From Trinickia caryophylli (GTDB lineage: Bacteria; Pseudomonadota; Gammaproteobacteria; Burkholderiales; Burkholderiaceae), in NCBI RefSeq assembly GCF_034424545.1, contig NZ_CP139970.1:1612001-1676000 (forward strand): a stretch of DNA of 64,000 nt. The letters are read 5' to 3'. Made by a program: the position numbers and the translations under genes. The notes beneath the pieces are model-generated. The model was not told the origin of the DNA. It made no database searches and saw only the letters and a program-made list of their open reading frames with translations. Positions 16,566-24,539 of this stretch are shown piece by piece. Positions within the stretch are counted from its first letter, which is position 1. Each line of letters opens with the position of its first letter.

Positions 16566-18775
16566 CACGCCCGGTCCTTCGACTGATGGCGACGGCGAAC
16601 GAAGTGCGAGGCGAGCAGCAGCACGATCAGGCCCACGATCCCGCCCGCGACCATCCAAGGCCACCCAGCCCAGTCTCGATCGTCCGCGGCGGTGGCTGCC
16701 GTCGCGGGTTCGCCCGGGTGACGCGAATCGAAGAACTGCGCCGGAGCGTTCGCGGAGACGAGCGCCACGTCGCCGTGCACGAGTTGGAGCGCCGCCGGCA
16801 GTTGCGGCGCCTTCGCACCGAGCGTGCGATAGGCGATGCCTGCCGCGCCGTTCGCTTGCGCCACCTCGATGACGGCGAGGTTCGTCAGGCCGGATACGTC
16901 GGCGTAGGCGCGGCCCGAAGCATCGGTCAGCGTCAAACGGTCGGCCGACAGGCGTGCGCCCGACGTCTGGCCCGCAAGCGCAACGTCGGCTGCGAGGAAC
17001 GGGCCTGCCGGCGTGACCGGATCGGCGCCCGCTGCCACGGTCAACGTGGCGCGGGTGAGCGGCGCGCCCGCCACGCTCGCCAGCCGCGCCAGGCGCCGCA
17101 GTCCGGCCGGCGCATCGTCGAGATACGCCTGCGGCACGATCACGTTTGCTTGCCGCGCAAGGCGCGCGATGGTGCCGGTGAAGTCGTCGCCATCGGCGTT
17201 CACGCGCTCGAGCGTGAGATGGCTCGTGGGCAGTACCGCCACCGGGTACCCTTGGCCGCGCGGCTCGCAGCCGCCCTCCAGGCGCCGCTGGAAGACGACC
17301 CGCAGCGCGTTCACCGGTGCGAGCGCATAGCGGGGAACGTGCGCCGTGATGCGCTCGGGTTTGCCGTTTTCGGCGAGCATCCTGGAGGCGATCAGCACGT
17401 CGTTGAAGTAGACCGAGGCGATCTGGCCCGCGCCACGAGGCGTCGGCGCCGCCATCACGTCGAGCACCACGTCCCCGGGCAAGCGGCCGCCGGCCGCGAC
17501 GGCGGCAAGATCGAAGCTGGCCTCCCACACCGCGCGGGCGAGCACGTCGAGCGTGCGCGGCACGCCGCCGAGCGCCGACAACGAGACGCGTTCGCCGTGC
17601 GCATAAGGGGCTTCGTCGAGACGATGAACGACGTACCGGTCCGCGGCGCCGATCGGCCGCCACGCGCGCGAGAGCGCCTCGACCGAGACCGGATCGCCGA
17701 CGACGATCGCTGTTTGCCCCGGCAGCCGTGCGAGCCGCACCTCGCCGGGCGCGAGCGGGTTCACGATCGGCGCCAGCGAGCGAGCCCGCCATGAGTCGAA
17801 CGCCGCGGCCGCATCGGAGGATACGGCCGCGATCTGCGCGCGCAGCGCATCGAGTGCCTGCACCGTGGCGCGGCGCATGGCGTCGTCGGCAACGATCACG
17901 TCGGGTGCAAAGCCGCGCGGGGCGAGCGCGATCAGCGCGCCGACCTGCGCCGCATCGGCGAGGGTGGCCGAGCCGCCGTGCGCCAGTGCCGCGAATGCCG
18001 GTACCGCACGCAATGCGGCGGGCACGTCGATGCCGCTCACGTCAACGGCGTCGCCCACCGCCGGCCACGCGATCGTGGCCGGGGCGCGCCCTTCCCGTTC
18101 CATGAGCGCTTCGACGCGCCACGCGGTATCGAACGCCGGTGCCTGGACGCGCCGGCCCGAAACGGCGACCACGGGCGTGATCGGCAAGGTGCTCCAGGCG
18201 GTGCGCACATCGGCAATCGTCGCCGGATCGTAGCGATAGGTGAGTCGCGAGCCAGGTGCGACGCGCAGTACGTTGCCGACCGCCGTCTGATCGGTACAGA
18301 GCCGGTCGTCAATGACGGAAGACCATTGCAGCCCGACACGTACGAAACCGCTCGGCCGCGGCACCCCGGCAACGCCGATCGTGGCTGCGGCGTCGCCCTG
18401 CGGCTGCGTGAAGCCGCGCGACATTACGGGTACGCCGTCGAGCGAAACCAGCATGGTCGTGCGTCCGCCGTCGGCGCGCAGGTAGCTCCCATCCAGTTGG
18501 AGGCTTGCATCAGCGATCGATACGCCGGCCGGCACAGGCAGATAGAGTTCGCTGCGCGTATCGGGCGCGGAGAATACGATCGGCTCGCGAATGCCGAGAT
18601 CGGCGAGCGACACCGTTCGCGAGACCAGGCGCCCCTCGCCCAGGCGGGCAAACGCATCGGTCACACCGTCCTGTGCCGCCGCGGCCTGGCCGGTCGTGAA
18701 AAGAAATAGAGCCGGCGCCGTCAAGGCCGCCAGACGAAGAGGCGCCGCGAGGCGCGAAGCGATATCGAAAATCAC
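16565..18775 (-). CDS. BcsB-like periplasmic polysaccharide-synthesis protein
   Basis: A 736-residue protein starting at a GTG with AAGGA six bases ahead. It has a signal peptide (residues about 10-34), a long beta-rich periplasmic body and a single C-terminal membrane helix (WMVAGGIVGLIVLLLASHF) followed by a basic tail. This is the layout of BcsB, the cellulose-synthase partner that guides the glucan through the periplasm. Segments such as ELYLPVPAGVSIADASLQLD and GLQWSSVIDDRLCTD fit the family. Its stop overlaps the nfrB start by one base. There is no bcsA or bcsC here, so it most likely serves the NfrB synthase and not cellulose. Confidence 0.82.
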   Translation of the reverse strand: MIFDIASRLAAPLRLAALTAPALFLFTTGQAAAAQDGVTDAFARLGEGRLVSRTVSLADLGIREPIVFSAPDTRSELYLPVPAGVSIADASLQLDGSYLRADGGRTTMLVSLDGVPVMSRGFTQPQGDAAATIGVAGVPRPSGFVRVGLQWSSVIDDRLCTDQTAVGNVLRVAPGSRLTYRYDPATIADVRTAWSTLPITPVVAVSGRRVQAPAFDTAWRVEALMEREGRAPATIAWPAVGDAVDVSGIDVPAALRAVPAFAALAHGGSATLADAAQVGALIALAPRGFAPDVIVADDAMRRATVQALDALRAQIAAVSSDAAAAFDSWRARSLAPIVNPLAPGEVRLARLPGQTAIVVGDPVSVEALSRAWRPIGAADRYVVHRLDEAPYAHGERVSLSALGGVPRTLDVLARAVWEASFDLAAVAAGGRLPGDVVLDVMAAPTPRGAGQIASVYFNDVLIASRMLAENGKPERITAHVPRYALAPVNALRVVFQRRLEGGCEPRGQGYPVAVLPTSHLTLERVNADGDDFTGTIARLARQANVIVPQAYLDDAPAGLRRLARLASVAGAPLTRATLTVAAGADPVTPAGPFLAADVALAGQTSGARLSADRLTLTDASGRAYADVSGLTNLAVIEVAQANGAAGIAYRTLGAKAPQLPAALQLVHGDVALVSANAPAQFFDSRHPGEPATAATAADDRDWAGWPWMVAGGIVGLIVLLLASHFVRRRHQSKDRA

Positions 18776-18930
18776 GGCCGATCCTTGATCGAATACGCGA
18801 AAACTGAGTCGATGAACAACGGGAATCGAAAGCGCGGCCCGGCGCGTCGCATACCACGCCCCACTTGTGCGATCCCACTGCGGGAGCCCGCCCGCGAATG
18901 GCGCAGGCGCAATGTCGAACGCGATGCGCG

Positions 18931-20124
18931 CTAAGCGAGCGCCCCGACCGCGTCCGGCAGGCAGGACAGCTGCCGCGAGGCAGCGCTGCCCATGAACTCG
19001 CTGAACGGCATGCCCGCGATCGCGGCAGCAATGCGCTCGGACGCGCGTCCGTCGCCGTACGGGCTGATCGGCGCGCGTGGGGTGACGCCGGCGCGGATTT
19101 CCTCGAGCAGGACGCGCGCGGCGTAGACGATCGTTTCCCGGCGCGTGCCGACCAACTGCACCGCGCCCGCCGCGAGCGCCTCCGGACGCTCGGTGACTTC
19201 GCGCATGACGAGCACCGGCTTGCCGAGCGCGGGTGCCTCCTCCTGCACGCCGCCCGAATCCGTGAGCACGATCGACGCGCGCTGCATGAGCCGCACGAAG
19301 GGCAGATAGCCGAGCGGCTCGATCAAATGCACGTTGGGCGAATTGCCGACGAGCGCATGCACCGGCCCGCGAACGTTCGGGTTCAGATGGACCGGATAGA
19401 CGATCTGTACGCCGTCGCGCCGGGCGAGTTCGTCGAGCGCCTCGCAGATCGATGCGAGCCCCTCGCCGAAGCTCTCGCGCCGGTGCCCGGTCACGAGTAC
19501 GACAGGCTTCGTGTCGTCGATTTCGGGCAAAGCATTGTCGAGCGAGGCCCGCAAAGCGGCATCCGCGTCGATGCGCGCGACCGTTTGATAGAGCGCGTCG
19601 ATGACCGTGTTGCCCGTCACGACGATACGCCCCTGAAGCGCTTCGGCCCGCAGGTTGGCTCTCGCACTGGCGGTCGGCGCGAACATCAGATCGCTCACGG
19701 CATCGACTACGCGCCGGTTCATCTCCTCGGGCCACGGCCTGGCCATGTCGCCGGTGCGCAGCCCCGCCTCGACATGGCCGACGGGAATCCGGCGATGAAA
19801 CGCGGCAAGCGCTGCGGCACAAGCGGTGGTGGTATCGCCGTGCACGAGCACACGGTCCGGCTCCTCTTGCGCGAGCACGGCGTCGAACGCCGCAATGAGG
19901 CGCGAGGCCAGCTCGTTGAGCGACTGATTGCCCGTCATGAGGGCAAGGTCGTATCGCGGGACGATATCGAAGATATCGAGCGCCTGAGCCAGCATCGAGC
20001 GATGCTGGCCGCTTACGCAGACAACGGATTCGAGTTCCGGCGTCTGCGTGAGCGCCTTTACGACGGGAGCCATTTTGATCGCCTCCGGCCGAGTGCCGAA
20101 GACGGATAAAATCTTTTGTGCCAT
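18931..20124 (-). CDS. wecB: UDP-N-acetylglucosamine 2-epimerase (non-hydrolysing)
   Basis: A 397-residue cytosolic epimerase converting UDP-GlcNAc to UDP-ManNAc (EC 5.1.3.14). The family signatures FGTRPEAIKMAPVVKAL, VHGDTTT, HVEAGLRTGDM, LTDSGGVQEEAP and GTRRETIV are all visible. ATG 20124 is preferred over the GTG one codon upstream. It is the first gene of the polysaccharide operon, 155 bp before the BcsB-like gene. No ManNAc dehydrogenase (wecC) accompanies it, which suggests that UDP-ManNAc itself is the building block, as in the E. coli N4-receptor glycan. Confidence 0.93.
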   Translation of the reverse strand: MAQKILSVFGTRPEAIKMAPVVKALTQTPELESVVCVSGQHRSMLAQALDIFDIVPRYDLALMTGNQSLNELASRLIAAFDAVLAQEEPDRVLVHGDTTTACAAALAAFHRRIPVGHVEAGLRTGDMARPWPEEMNRRVVDAVSDLMFAPTASARANLRAEALQGRIVVTGNTVIDALYQTVARIDADAALRASLDNALPEIDDTKPVVLVTGHRRESFGEGLASICEALDELARRDGVQIVYPVHLNPNVRGPVHALVGNSPNVHLIEPLGYLPFVRLMQRASIVLTDSGGVQEEAPALGKPVLVMREVTERPEALAAGAVQLVGTRRETIVYAARVLLEEIRAGVTPRAPISPYGDGRASERIAAAIAGMPFSEFMGSAASRQLSCLPDAVGALA

Positions 20125-20392
20125 CACATCCGTGCCCGTATCGATTTTATTGAATGCCCTGCGTCGGGCACTGACGGTTTCATCCGGCCGAAAATCATGC
20201 GAAACCGCTGAAGCACCCCGTATTCCGGCTATTTACCGGCCATCGCCCGTTCGATTAATACCCATGCAGAAGTGGACCGCGCAAGGTCGCACGGGCGCCC
20301 CACGCGGCCGGCGGACAATGAAGCCTGCAATGCGCGCGCGTCCCGCACGCACGGCCTCTGGACTGCACCGGTGGGCAGATATTCGCCCAGCC

Positions 20393-20423
20393 GCATGCGG
20401 CAGATGGTCTGCCTGCCGCATGC
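20393..20423. repeat. 11-bp perfect inverted repeat (hairpin) upstream of wecB
   Basis: Arms GCATGCGGCAG and CTGCCGCATGC are separated by 9 bp. A second, nested pairing (GGCAGA and TCTGCC) can form within it. There is no following T-run on either strand, so a regulatory hairpin or operator is as likely as a terminator. Confidence 0.45.
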
Positions 20424-20537
20424 GCCGGGGATGAACCGCGCTGAAAGGCACTGCGGCTAATCCCGGCAGAACGCGATTATCCGAATTTTTTTAAATTGAA
20501 TTGCAAACAATCGTTAAAGTCTCGACGCAATGCGAGC

Positions 20538-20549
20538 GCAAACGTTTGC
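20538..20549. promoter_or_regulatory. palindrome GCAAACGTTTGC, LacI/PurR-like operator candidate
   Basis: A perfect 12-bp palindrome with the central CG typical of LacI-family operators; with flanks it matches the classic PurR pattern GCAANCGNTTNC. It lies in an AT-rich stretch 414 bp upstream of wecB and about 190 bp beyond the end of the TetR gene. No LacI-family gene is in the window. Confidence 0.35.
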
Positions 20550-20734
20550 AGTTCTTAAAAATATTTACCGACGCCGGATCGAACCGCGCGCACCCGCCTT
20601 TTTACGACGAAACCATGACAGATATCGAAGACGTTATACGAGGGAGTTGCCGGAAAAATGGAGCGCGCGAGCATGAATGCCGGCGAGAGCAGGCAAGATA
20701 CGCGATATCGAGCTCTCGATACCGCAAACAATCT

Positions 20735-21355
20735 CTAGTCGAGGAGCCGAAGCGCGCTTTCAACCAAGCCCGCCACCTCGTCACGCGAGCGGCCGGTCTT
20801 GCCGAGCACGCGCATTCCCTGGAGGACCGATAGCAACGTCAGGGCGGTTGCCGCGACATCGATAGCCGGCGAGATCGACCCGTCTTCCTGGCCTTGGCGA
20901 ATGAACGAGGCGAGACGCTTTTCGTGCGCGCCGAGCGCAGCGGCAACGCGCTTGGCCATCTCCGGATCGGAACTGGCCAGGTCGACAGCACTGCCCACCA
21001 CAAGGCACCCCCGTCTGCCGCTCTTGCCCTGGCTGTATTCGGCGTAGACCTCGAGCATCGCCCGTACGCACTCACGCCCTGTCTGCGCCGATTCGAGCGC
21101 CTGCGCAAGACGCTCCCCGCGCAGCGAGACGTAGCGTTCGAATGCGGCGATAAACACCGCCCGCTTGTCGCTGAACGCCTTGTAGAGGCTGCCTTCGGTG
21201 ATTTGCACCGCAGCCGTGAGCCTGCTCAGCGACGTGGCGTGATAGCCATATTCGCTGAACACGCCGATCGCCTTGTCGAGCACGGCATCGAGGTCGAATT
21301 CGCGCGGGCGGCCGGGGCCGCGGGAGGCCCCGCCGGGAATGGAAGATTGGCTCAT
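20735..21355 (-). CDS. TetR/AcrR-family transcriptional regulator
   Basis: A 206-residue regulator. The N-terminal helix-turn-helix is clear: GRPREFDLDAVLDKAIGVFSEYGYHATSLSRLTAA and then EGSLYKAFSDKRAVF (residues about 16-66). The C-terminal ligand domain includes RRGCLVVGSAVDLAS, as in the YcdC/NemR-like subgroup that often senses electrophiles or aromatic compounds. The start MSQSS at 21355 gives the usual short basic leader. No adjacent divergent transporter or enzyme gene is present, so the target is unknown; it may regulate itself or distant genes. Confidence 0.88.
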   Translation of the reverse strand: MSQSSIPGGASRGPGRPREFDLDAVLDKAIGVFSEYGYHATSLSRLTAAVQITEGSLYKAFSDKRAVFIAAFERYVSLRGERLAQALESAQTGRECVRAMLEVYAEYSQGKSGRRGCLVVGSAVDLASSDPEMAKRVAAALGAHEKRLASFIRQGQEDGSISPAIDVAATALTLLSVLQGMRVLGKTGRSRDEVAGLVESALRLLD

Positions 21356-21415
21356 GCACCGATATTAGAGAGTACACGCTTCCGAATCAAGTCGAACGCC
21401 GATGCCCGGCCGCGC

Positions 21416-22204
21416 TCACAAGAGCGCAACGACCAGTTCGATGGCTTGCCGATACCACGCCACGCCTTTACCCGTCACGGACAGCAGTGCGATGGCGATG
21501 AACAGCAACTGCTTGATCAACGCACTGGCGGGACGGAAGCGGTAGGTCAACGCGAAAATCCGCACCGCTGCGGTGGGCGCCCGCTTCGCGAGCACTTCGT
21601 CGCTCATCGTATGCAGGCTCATCATGAAATTGATGCCGACGCCGAGCGCGACAAAAAAGAGCGCGACGATGTTCTGCATCAACGCCTGACGCTGCGGCTC
21701 CGACAATGTCAGCCAAAAGCGCAGCATATTGCGATCGTTGACGAGCGCGAACAGTTCGCGCGGAAACGCCCCGGCGACGTAATCGAGCAGCGTCAGCAGC
21801 GCGACGGCAACCGCAGGCCCGAGCGCCACCGTCCCCGCTTCGCGGGCCGTGCACGAATCCGAGCGCGACCGGAGTACGAACAACACGAGCGCCAATAACG
21901 CGGGCAATGCCGAAGCCACCGCACCGTAGCGCAGGCAACTGGCCGTCGCATCGAAGTGCTTGACATAGAGCCACGACGTGAAAGCAGTCATGACGATGCC
22001 GCTCCAGAACGCCGATTGGTTCTGCGTTTCGCCGCGCGAAGCGGGATTCGAAAAGTACTGCCGGATCTCGGTGCGAGGCTGAACGATGTAGGTATCGTGC
22101 GTGCTCACCTCGACCTGATTGTGGTCGCCCAGCACCTTGGTTCCGAAGTTCGTCCCCTGGTCGATGAAGTTGTGGCTTCCGCTGACGTTCGCTTGATTGC
22201 TCAT
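21416..22204 (-). CDS. four-helix membrane protein with Asn/Gly-rich N-terminal repeats
   Basis: A 262-residue protein I do not recognise. Residues 1-45 are polar with short repeated turns (SGSHNFIDQG, GTKVLGDHNQVEVS), recalling G-x-x-N beta-repeat leaders found on some bacterial conflict and membrane proteins. Four hydrophobic segments follow (around SGIVMTAFTSWLYV, ALPALLALVLFVL, GPAVAVALLTLLDYVAGAF and NIVALFFVALGVGINFMM) with a possible fifth at the C-terminus. MSNQANV at 22204 was chosen as the start. It sits alone downstream of a 615-bp gap and 60 bp before the TetR gene on the same strand. Function unknown. Confidence 0.6.
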   Translation of the reverse strand: MSNQANVSGSHNFIDQGTNFGTKVLGDHNQVEVSTHDTYIVQPRTEIRQYFSNPASRGETQNQSAFWSGIVMTAFTSWLYVKHFDATASCLRYGAVASALPALLALVLFVLRSRSDSCTAREAGTVALGPAVAVALLTLLDYVAGAFPRELFALVNDRNMLRFWLTLSEPQRQALMQNIVALFFVALGVGINFMMSLHTMSDEVLAKRAPTAAVRIFALTYRFRPASALIKQLLFIAIALLSVTGKGVAWYRQAIELVVALL

Positions 22205-22819
22205 GGTGTCGGCCCCTGACAGTTCGATTGAGGGATGGCGCGCGGCATGCGGTGCCATCGCCGAAGACGCGCGGACGACGATCGTCGTTTACCGTCGCAG
22301 CCGATGCATCGCGCGGTTCACGGAAGTTCGCTCCGTAGACACAAGGTTACGCGCGCATCAGGACATTTTTTGTCCCGATGACCGCACGAGCAGGCGGGGA
22401 AGAGAAGTCGAGCCGGAGGCCGCGTGCGCATGCCTCGCGGCAAGGGCAGGCGCAATGGGATGCATTCGGCGCCGGCGCGGCTCGGGCGGCGACGGACGTT
22501 CGGCGTCCCAAGCCAGGTAGCCGAGATCGTCGCGCTCATGGCCGGGCATGGCGGCCATCATGGACTGTCCGTTCCGGGGCTGGGTACTTAACCGCTACGC
22601 AGATCAGATGCACCGTTCATAGCGGTTGGCACATTGGAGAATTAGATCGCCGACGTTGTCGAGCCGGCTGACAGCGCGTTGCGAGGCGCTGCGGCGTCGG
22701 TTGTCGACGCCGCAGCCCAGGGGCGCTTCAAAGTTGACGTGGGACTCGAAGCCGGCGATCACGCTTGCCTGCTTCAGGGATTGCGTCGGATGACGCCTCG
22801 GCCCACCCATGTCGCGGGT
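22205..22819. other. 615-bp intergenic region without a supported gene
   Basis: Both strands have short open frames, none with a recognisable domain or good ribosome-binding site. No tRNA-like or strong hairpin structure was seen. Confidence 0.5.
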
Positions 22820-23185
22820 TCAGGAATGCGCGTAGATCGGGCCCAGGCCGGGGATGTCGTCCTGCGTCGAGGGCGCGAACGCGCGGCCCGTTACACGCGG
22901 CGCGCCCGAGTTCGAGGCACCGCTCGCGACACCGCCGTACTCGGTCGTGGCGGGACCGGCCGCGACGTTCGACGAAGCACCGTCGTGCGCATGCAAACGC
23001 GCGCTTGCCGCTTCGATGGCCTCCGGGTAGTGCGCGTGATCGCCTGCGGGGTTGTAGCCGGCCTTCTCGAGTTCGATGAGTTCGGCGCGGACCTGGGCAC
23101 GCGTGAGGCCCTGGCTCGCCTGAGCGAACGAGAGCGCGGGAGCGGCGATGAGTGCGGCAACGGCGACGAGTTTGATGGCTTTCAT
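22820..23185 (-). CDS. DUF4148 exported small protein
   Basis: A 121-residue secreted protein with a clean signal peptide (MKAIKLVAVAALIAAPALSF, cleavage near SFAQA) followed by the DUF4148 core LTRAQVRAELIELEKAGYNP. The family is abundant in Burkholderia, with unknown function; members are often stress- or envelope-related. The stretch HAHYPEAIEAASARLHAHDG is typical of the tail. Its upstream region and first eleven codons are duplicated about 3 kb away (see the repeat entries). Confidence 0.85.
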   Translation of the reverse strand: MKAIKLVAVAALIAAPALSFAQASQGLTRAQVRAELIELEKAGYNPAGDHAHYPEAIEAASARLHAHDGASSNVAAGPATTEYGGVASGASNSGAPRVTGRAFAPSTQDDIPGLGPIYAHS

Positions 23186-23366
23186 GATGTTCTCCACAAG
23201 ACGGATTGAATGAAGGATCGGTTGGCGATCGGTTCTGCGTACCGCAGGTCGGTGATCGACCTTGCGTATCGATATTTGACCGCCGCGACGTATCCGGCTT
23301 GTTTCCGTTTGGAGCGTCATCTGCAAGCGTGTGTTTCCTGGCAGCGCGTAGATACGATGGGGTACA
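23157..23366. repeat. direct repeat copy 1: DUF4148 5' end and upstream region
   Basis: About 210 bp covering the start of the intact DUF4148 gene and its upstream region. It aligns, with scattered substitutions and a roughly 6-10 bp gap, with 26,176-26,379 in the same orientation. Shared landmarks include ATGATGTTCTCCACAAGACG, CTTGCGTATCGATATTTGA and CGCGACGTATCCGGCTTGTT. Confidence 0.85.
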
Positions 23367-23440
23367 AACTCGCCATTAATGCCAGCCGCGTCGATTTTCC
23401 GATTCAATGAGCGGCGAACTCACTTCACCATGGAGGCACC

Positions 23441-23923
23441 ATGAAATGGCTAGCTTTTTTGGGGACTATGATTTTCGCGCAGGCGGCGTTCGCTCAATGC
23501 GCTCCCGGTATTCCCTCTGCTGGCAACTCTGGCTGTATTCCGCCTGATCGATCAAACTCGCCTTACTACCAAGGCGGTCAGCAAACAGCACCTCCGCCGG
23601 CGGTTTGGGCCGATCGGTGGGGTGCTGTTGTGGTCGATGGAAAGACAGGACAGGCCGGCTTGGTAACGGGCCGCGCGAGCAGGCAAGACGCGATCGATGC
23701 CGCTACACATGACTGCGAAAAATTTGGCAGCGCGCACTGCAAATTGCAGCTCGCTTATCACAACCAATGTGTTGCCATTGGCTGGGGGCAAGACCGCTTT
23801 AACACTTCGAGCGCCCCGAGCCTTCAAGAGGCGGAAAGCGACGCGATGAACGGGTGCAATCGCATCGCAACAGGCTGCAAGATCGCCTATAGCGCATGCA
23901 GCTTTGCCGAAAGGGTTCGCTAG
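23441..23923 (+). CDS. DUF4189 secreted protein
   Basis: A 160-residue protein with a short signal peptide (MKWLAFLGTMIFAQAAFAQ). The mature domain has WADRWGAVVVDGKTGQAG and ATHDCEKFGSAHCKLQLAYHNQCVAIGW, with paired cysteines typical of DUF4189, a small secreted disulphide-containing domain of unknown function. AGGCACC precedes the ATG. Divergent from the DUF4148 gene and 255 bp from it. The DNA is less GC-rich than the backbone genes, which fits an acquired segment. Confidence 0.8.
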   Translation: MKWLAFLGTMIFAQAAFAQCAPGIPSAGNSGCIPPDRSNSPYYQGGQQTAPPPAVWADRWGAVVVDGKTGQAGLVTGRASRQDAIDAATHDCEKFGSAHCKLQLAYHNQCVAIGWGQDRFNTSSAPSLQEAESDAMNGCNRIATGCKIAYSACSFAERVR

Positions 23924-23989
23924 TCTTGCCTCACAGCCTACCTGCCCGAGCGCTTCGGATGCCGGTTGTTGGCGCCACGGACCTTCAAT

Positions 23990-24310
23990 TCGGTTGCCAC
24001 GACATCCTGATTGCGGTGGTTGACGGCCTGAAGGGGCTGGCCGACGCAATCGGCACCGCTTACCCCCGCACGGCCGTGCAGACCTGCATCGTGCACCTGA
24101 TCCGCAACAGTCTGGATTACGCCAGCTACAAGGTCTGCAAGGCCCTTGACGCGGCACTGCGACCGGTCTCTGCGCAGCAGGCGCTGCAGGCGGTCGCTGA
24201 GGGTCCCGGGGGCATCGGATGCCCGATGATCGTGCAGTCATGGCAGCGCGCGTGGGAGCACGTCACGCCGTTCTTGGCGTTTCCTTGCGGCCATATGCCA
24301 AGCGGGGTCG
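23990..24310 (+). pseudogene. IS256/Mutator-family transposase fragment
   Basis: The translated stretch includes DILIAVVDGLKGLADAIGTA, then TAVQTCIVHLIRNSLDYASY and SWQRAWEHVTPFLAFP, unmistakable parts of the middle of an IS256-type transposase. Only about 100 of roughly 400 residues remain; the N-terminus, the first catalytic aspartate region and the C-terminus are missing, and the match is interrupted near GPGGIG. No terminal inverted repeats were found. It is a relic of an insertion between the DUF4189 gene and the effector-like gene. Confidence 0.8.
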
Positions 24311-24539
24311 CTTACCCCGAAGCCGTGCGCGGCCGACGAATGTAGCGGCTGCACGTGGGCACATGAGCTGTGACGCTTTGTTTTCCGGACGGATAGAGGG
24401 CAAGCGACAAGACCACGCACGGCTGTCGCGATAGGCGAAGCGGGCACTTTCGCGTCACGTGCGCGCAATCTGGATCGACAAAAGTTGGGCGTCCCGCGGG
24501 CCTCCCCCGCTTCCACGACGTACGCAACCAGGACTTCCC

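Larger units (their letters stand above)
20128..20734. other. 607-bp intergenic region ahead of the polysaccharide operon
   Basis: No convincing gene. The part nearest wecB is GC-rich; the stretch 20,480-20,580 is distinctly AT-rich and holds a 12-bp palindrome resembling a LacI/PurR-type operator. A 31-bp hairpin lies at 20,393. The operon promoter is expected within this region, but no confident -35/-10 pair was identified. Confidence 0.6.

Noticed and set aside
11545-18775. Cellulose synthesis (bcs) locus
   Set aside because: Only a BcsB-like gene is present; the synthase has NfrB architecture and the exporter NfrA architecture, and wecB points to a ManNAc donor.
16565-19822. Extending the BcsB-like protein upstream into the wecB region
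   Set aside because: The extra 349 codons overlap wecB on the same strand in another frame; the GTG at 18,775 has a good ribosome-binding site and starts a signal peptide.
20501-20833. 110-codon plus-strand frame overlapping the end of the TetR gene
   Set aside because: Mostly in an AT-rich leader and then antisense to the TetR gene; no domain.
22604-22810. 68-codon minus-strand frame downstream of the DUF4148 gene
   Set aside because: No family, no convincing ribosome-binding site; not supported as a gene.
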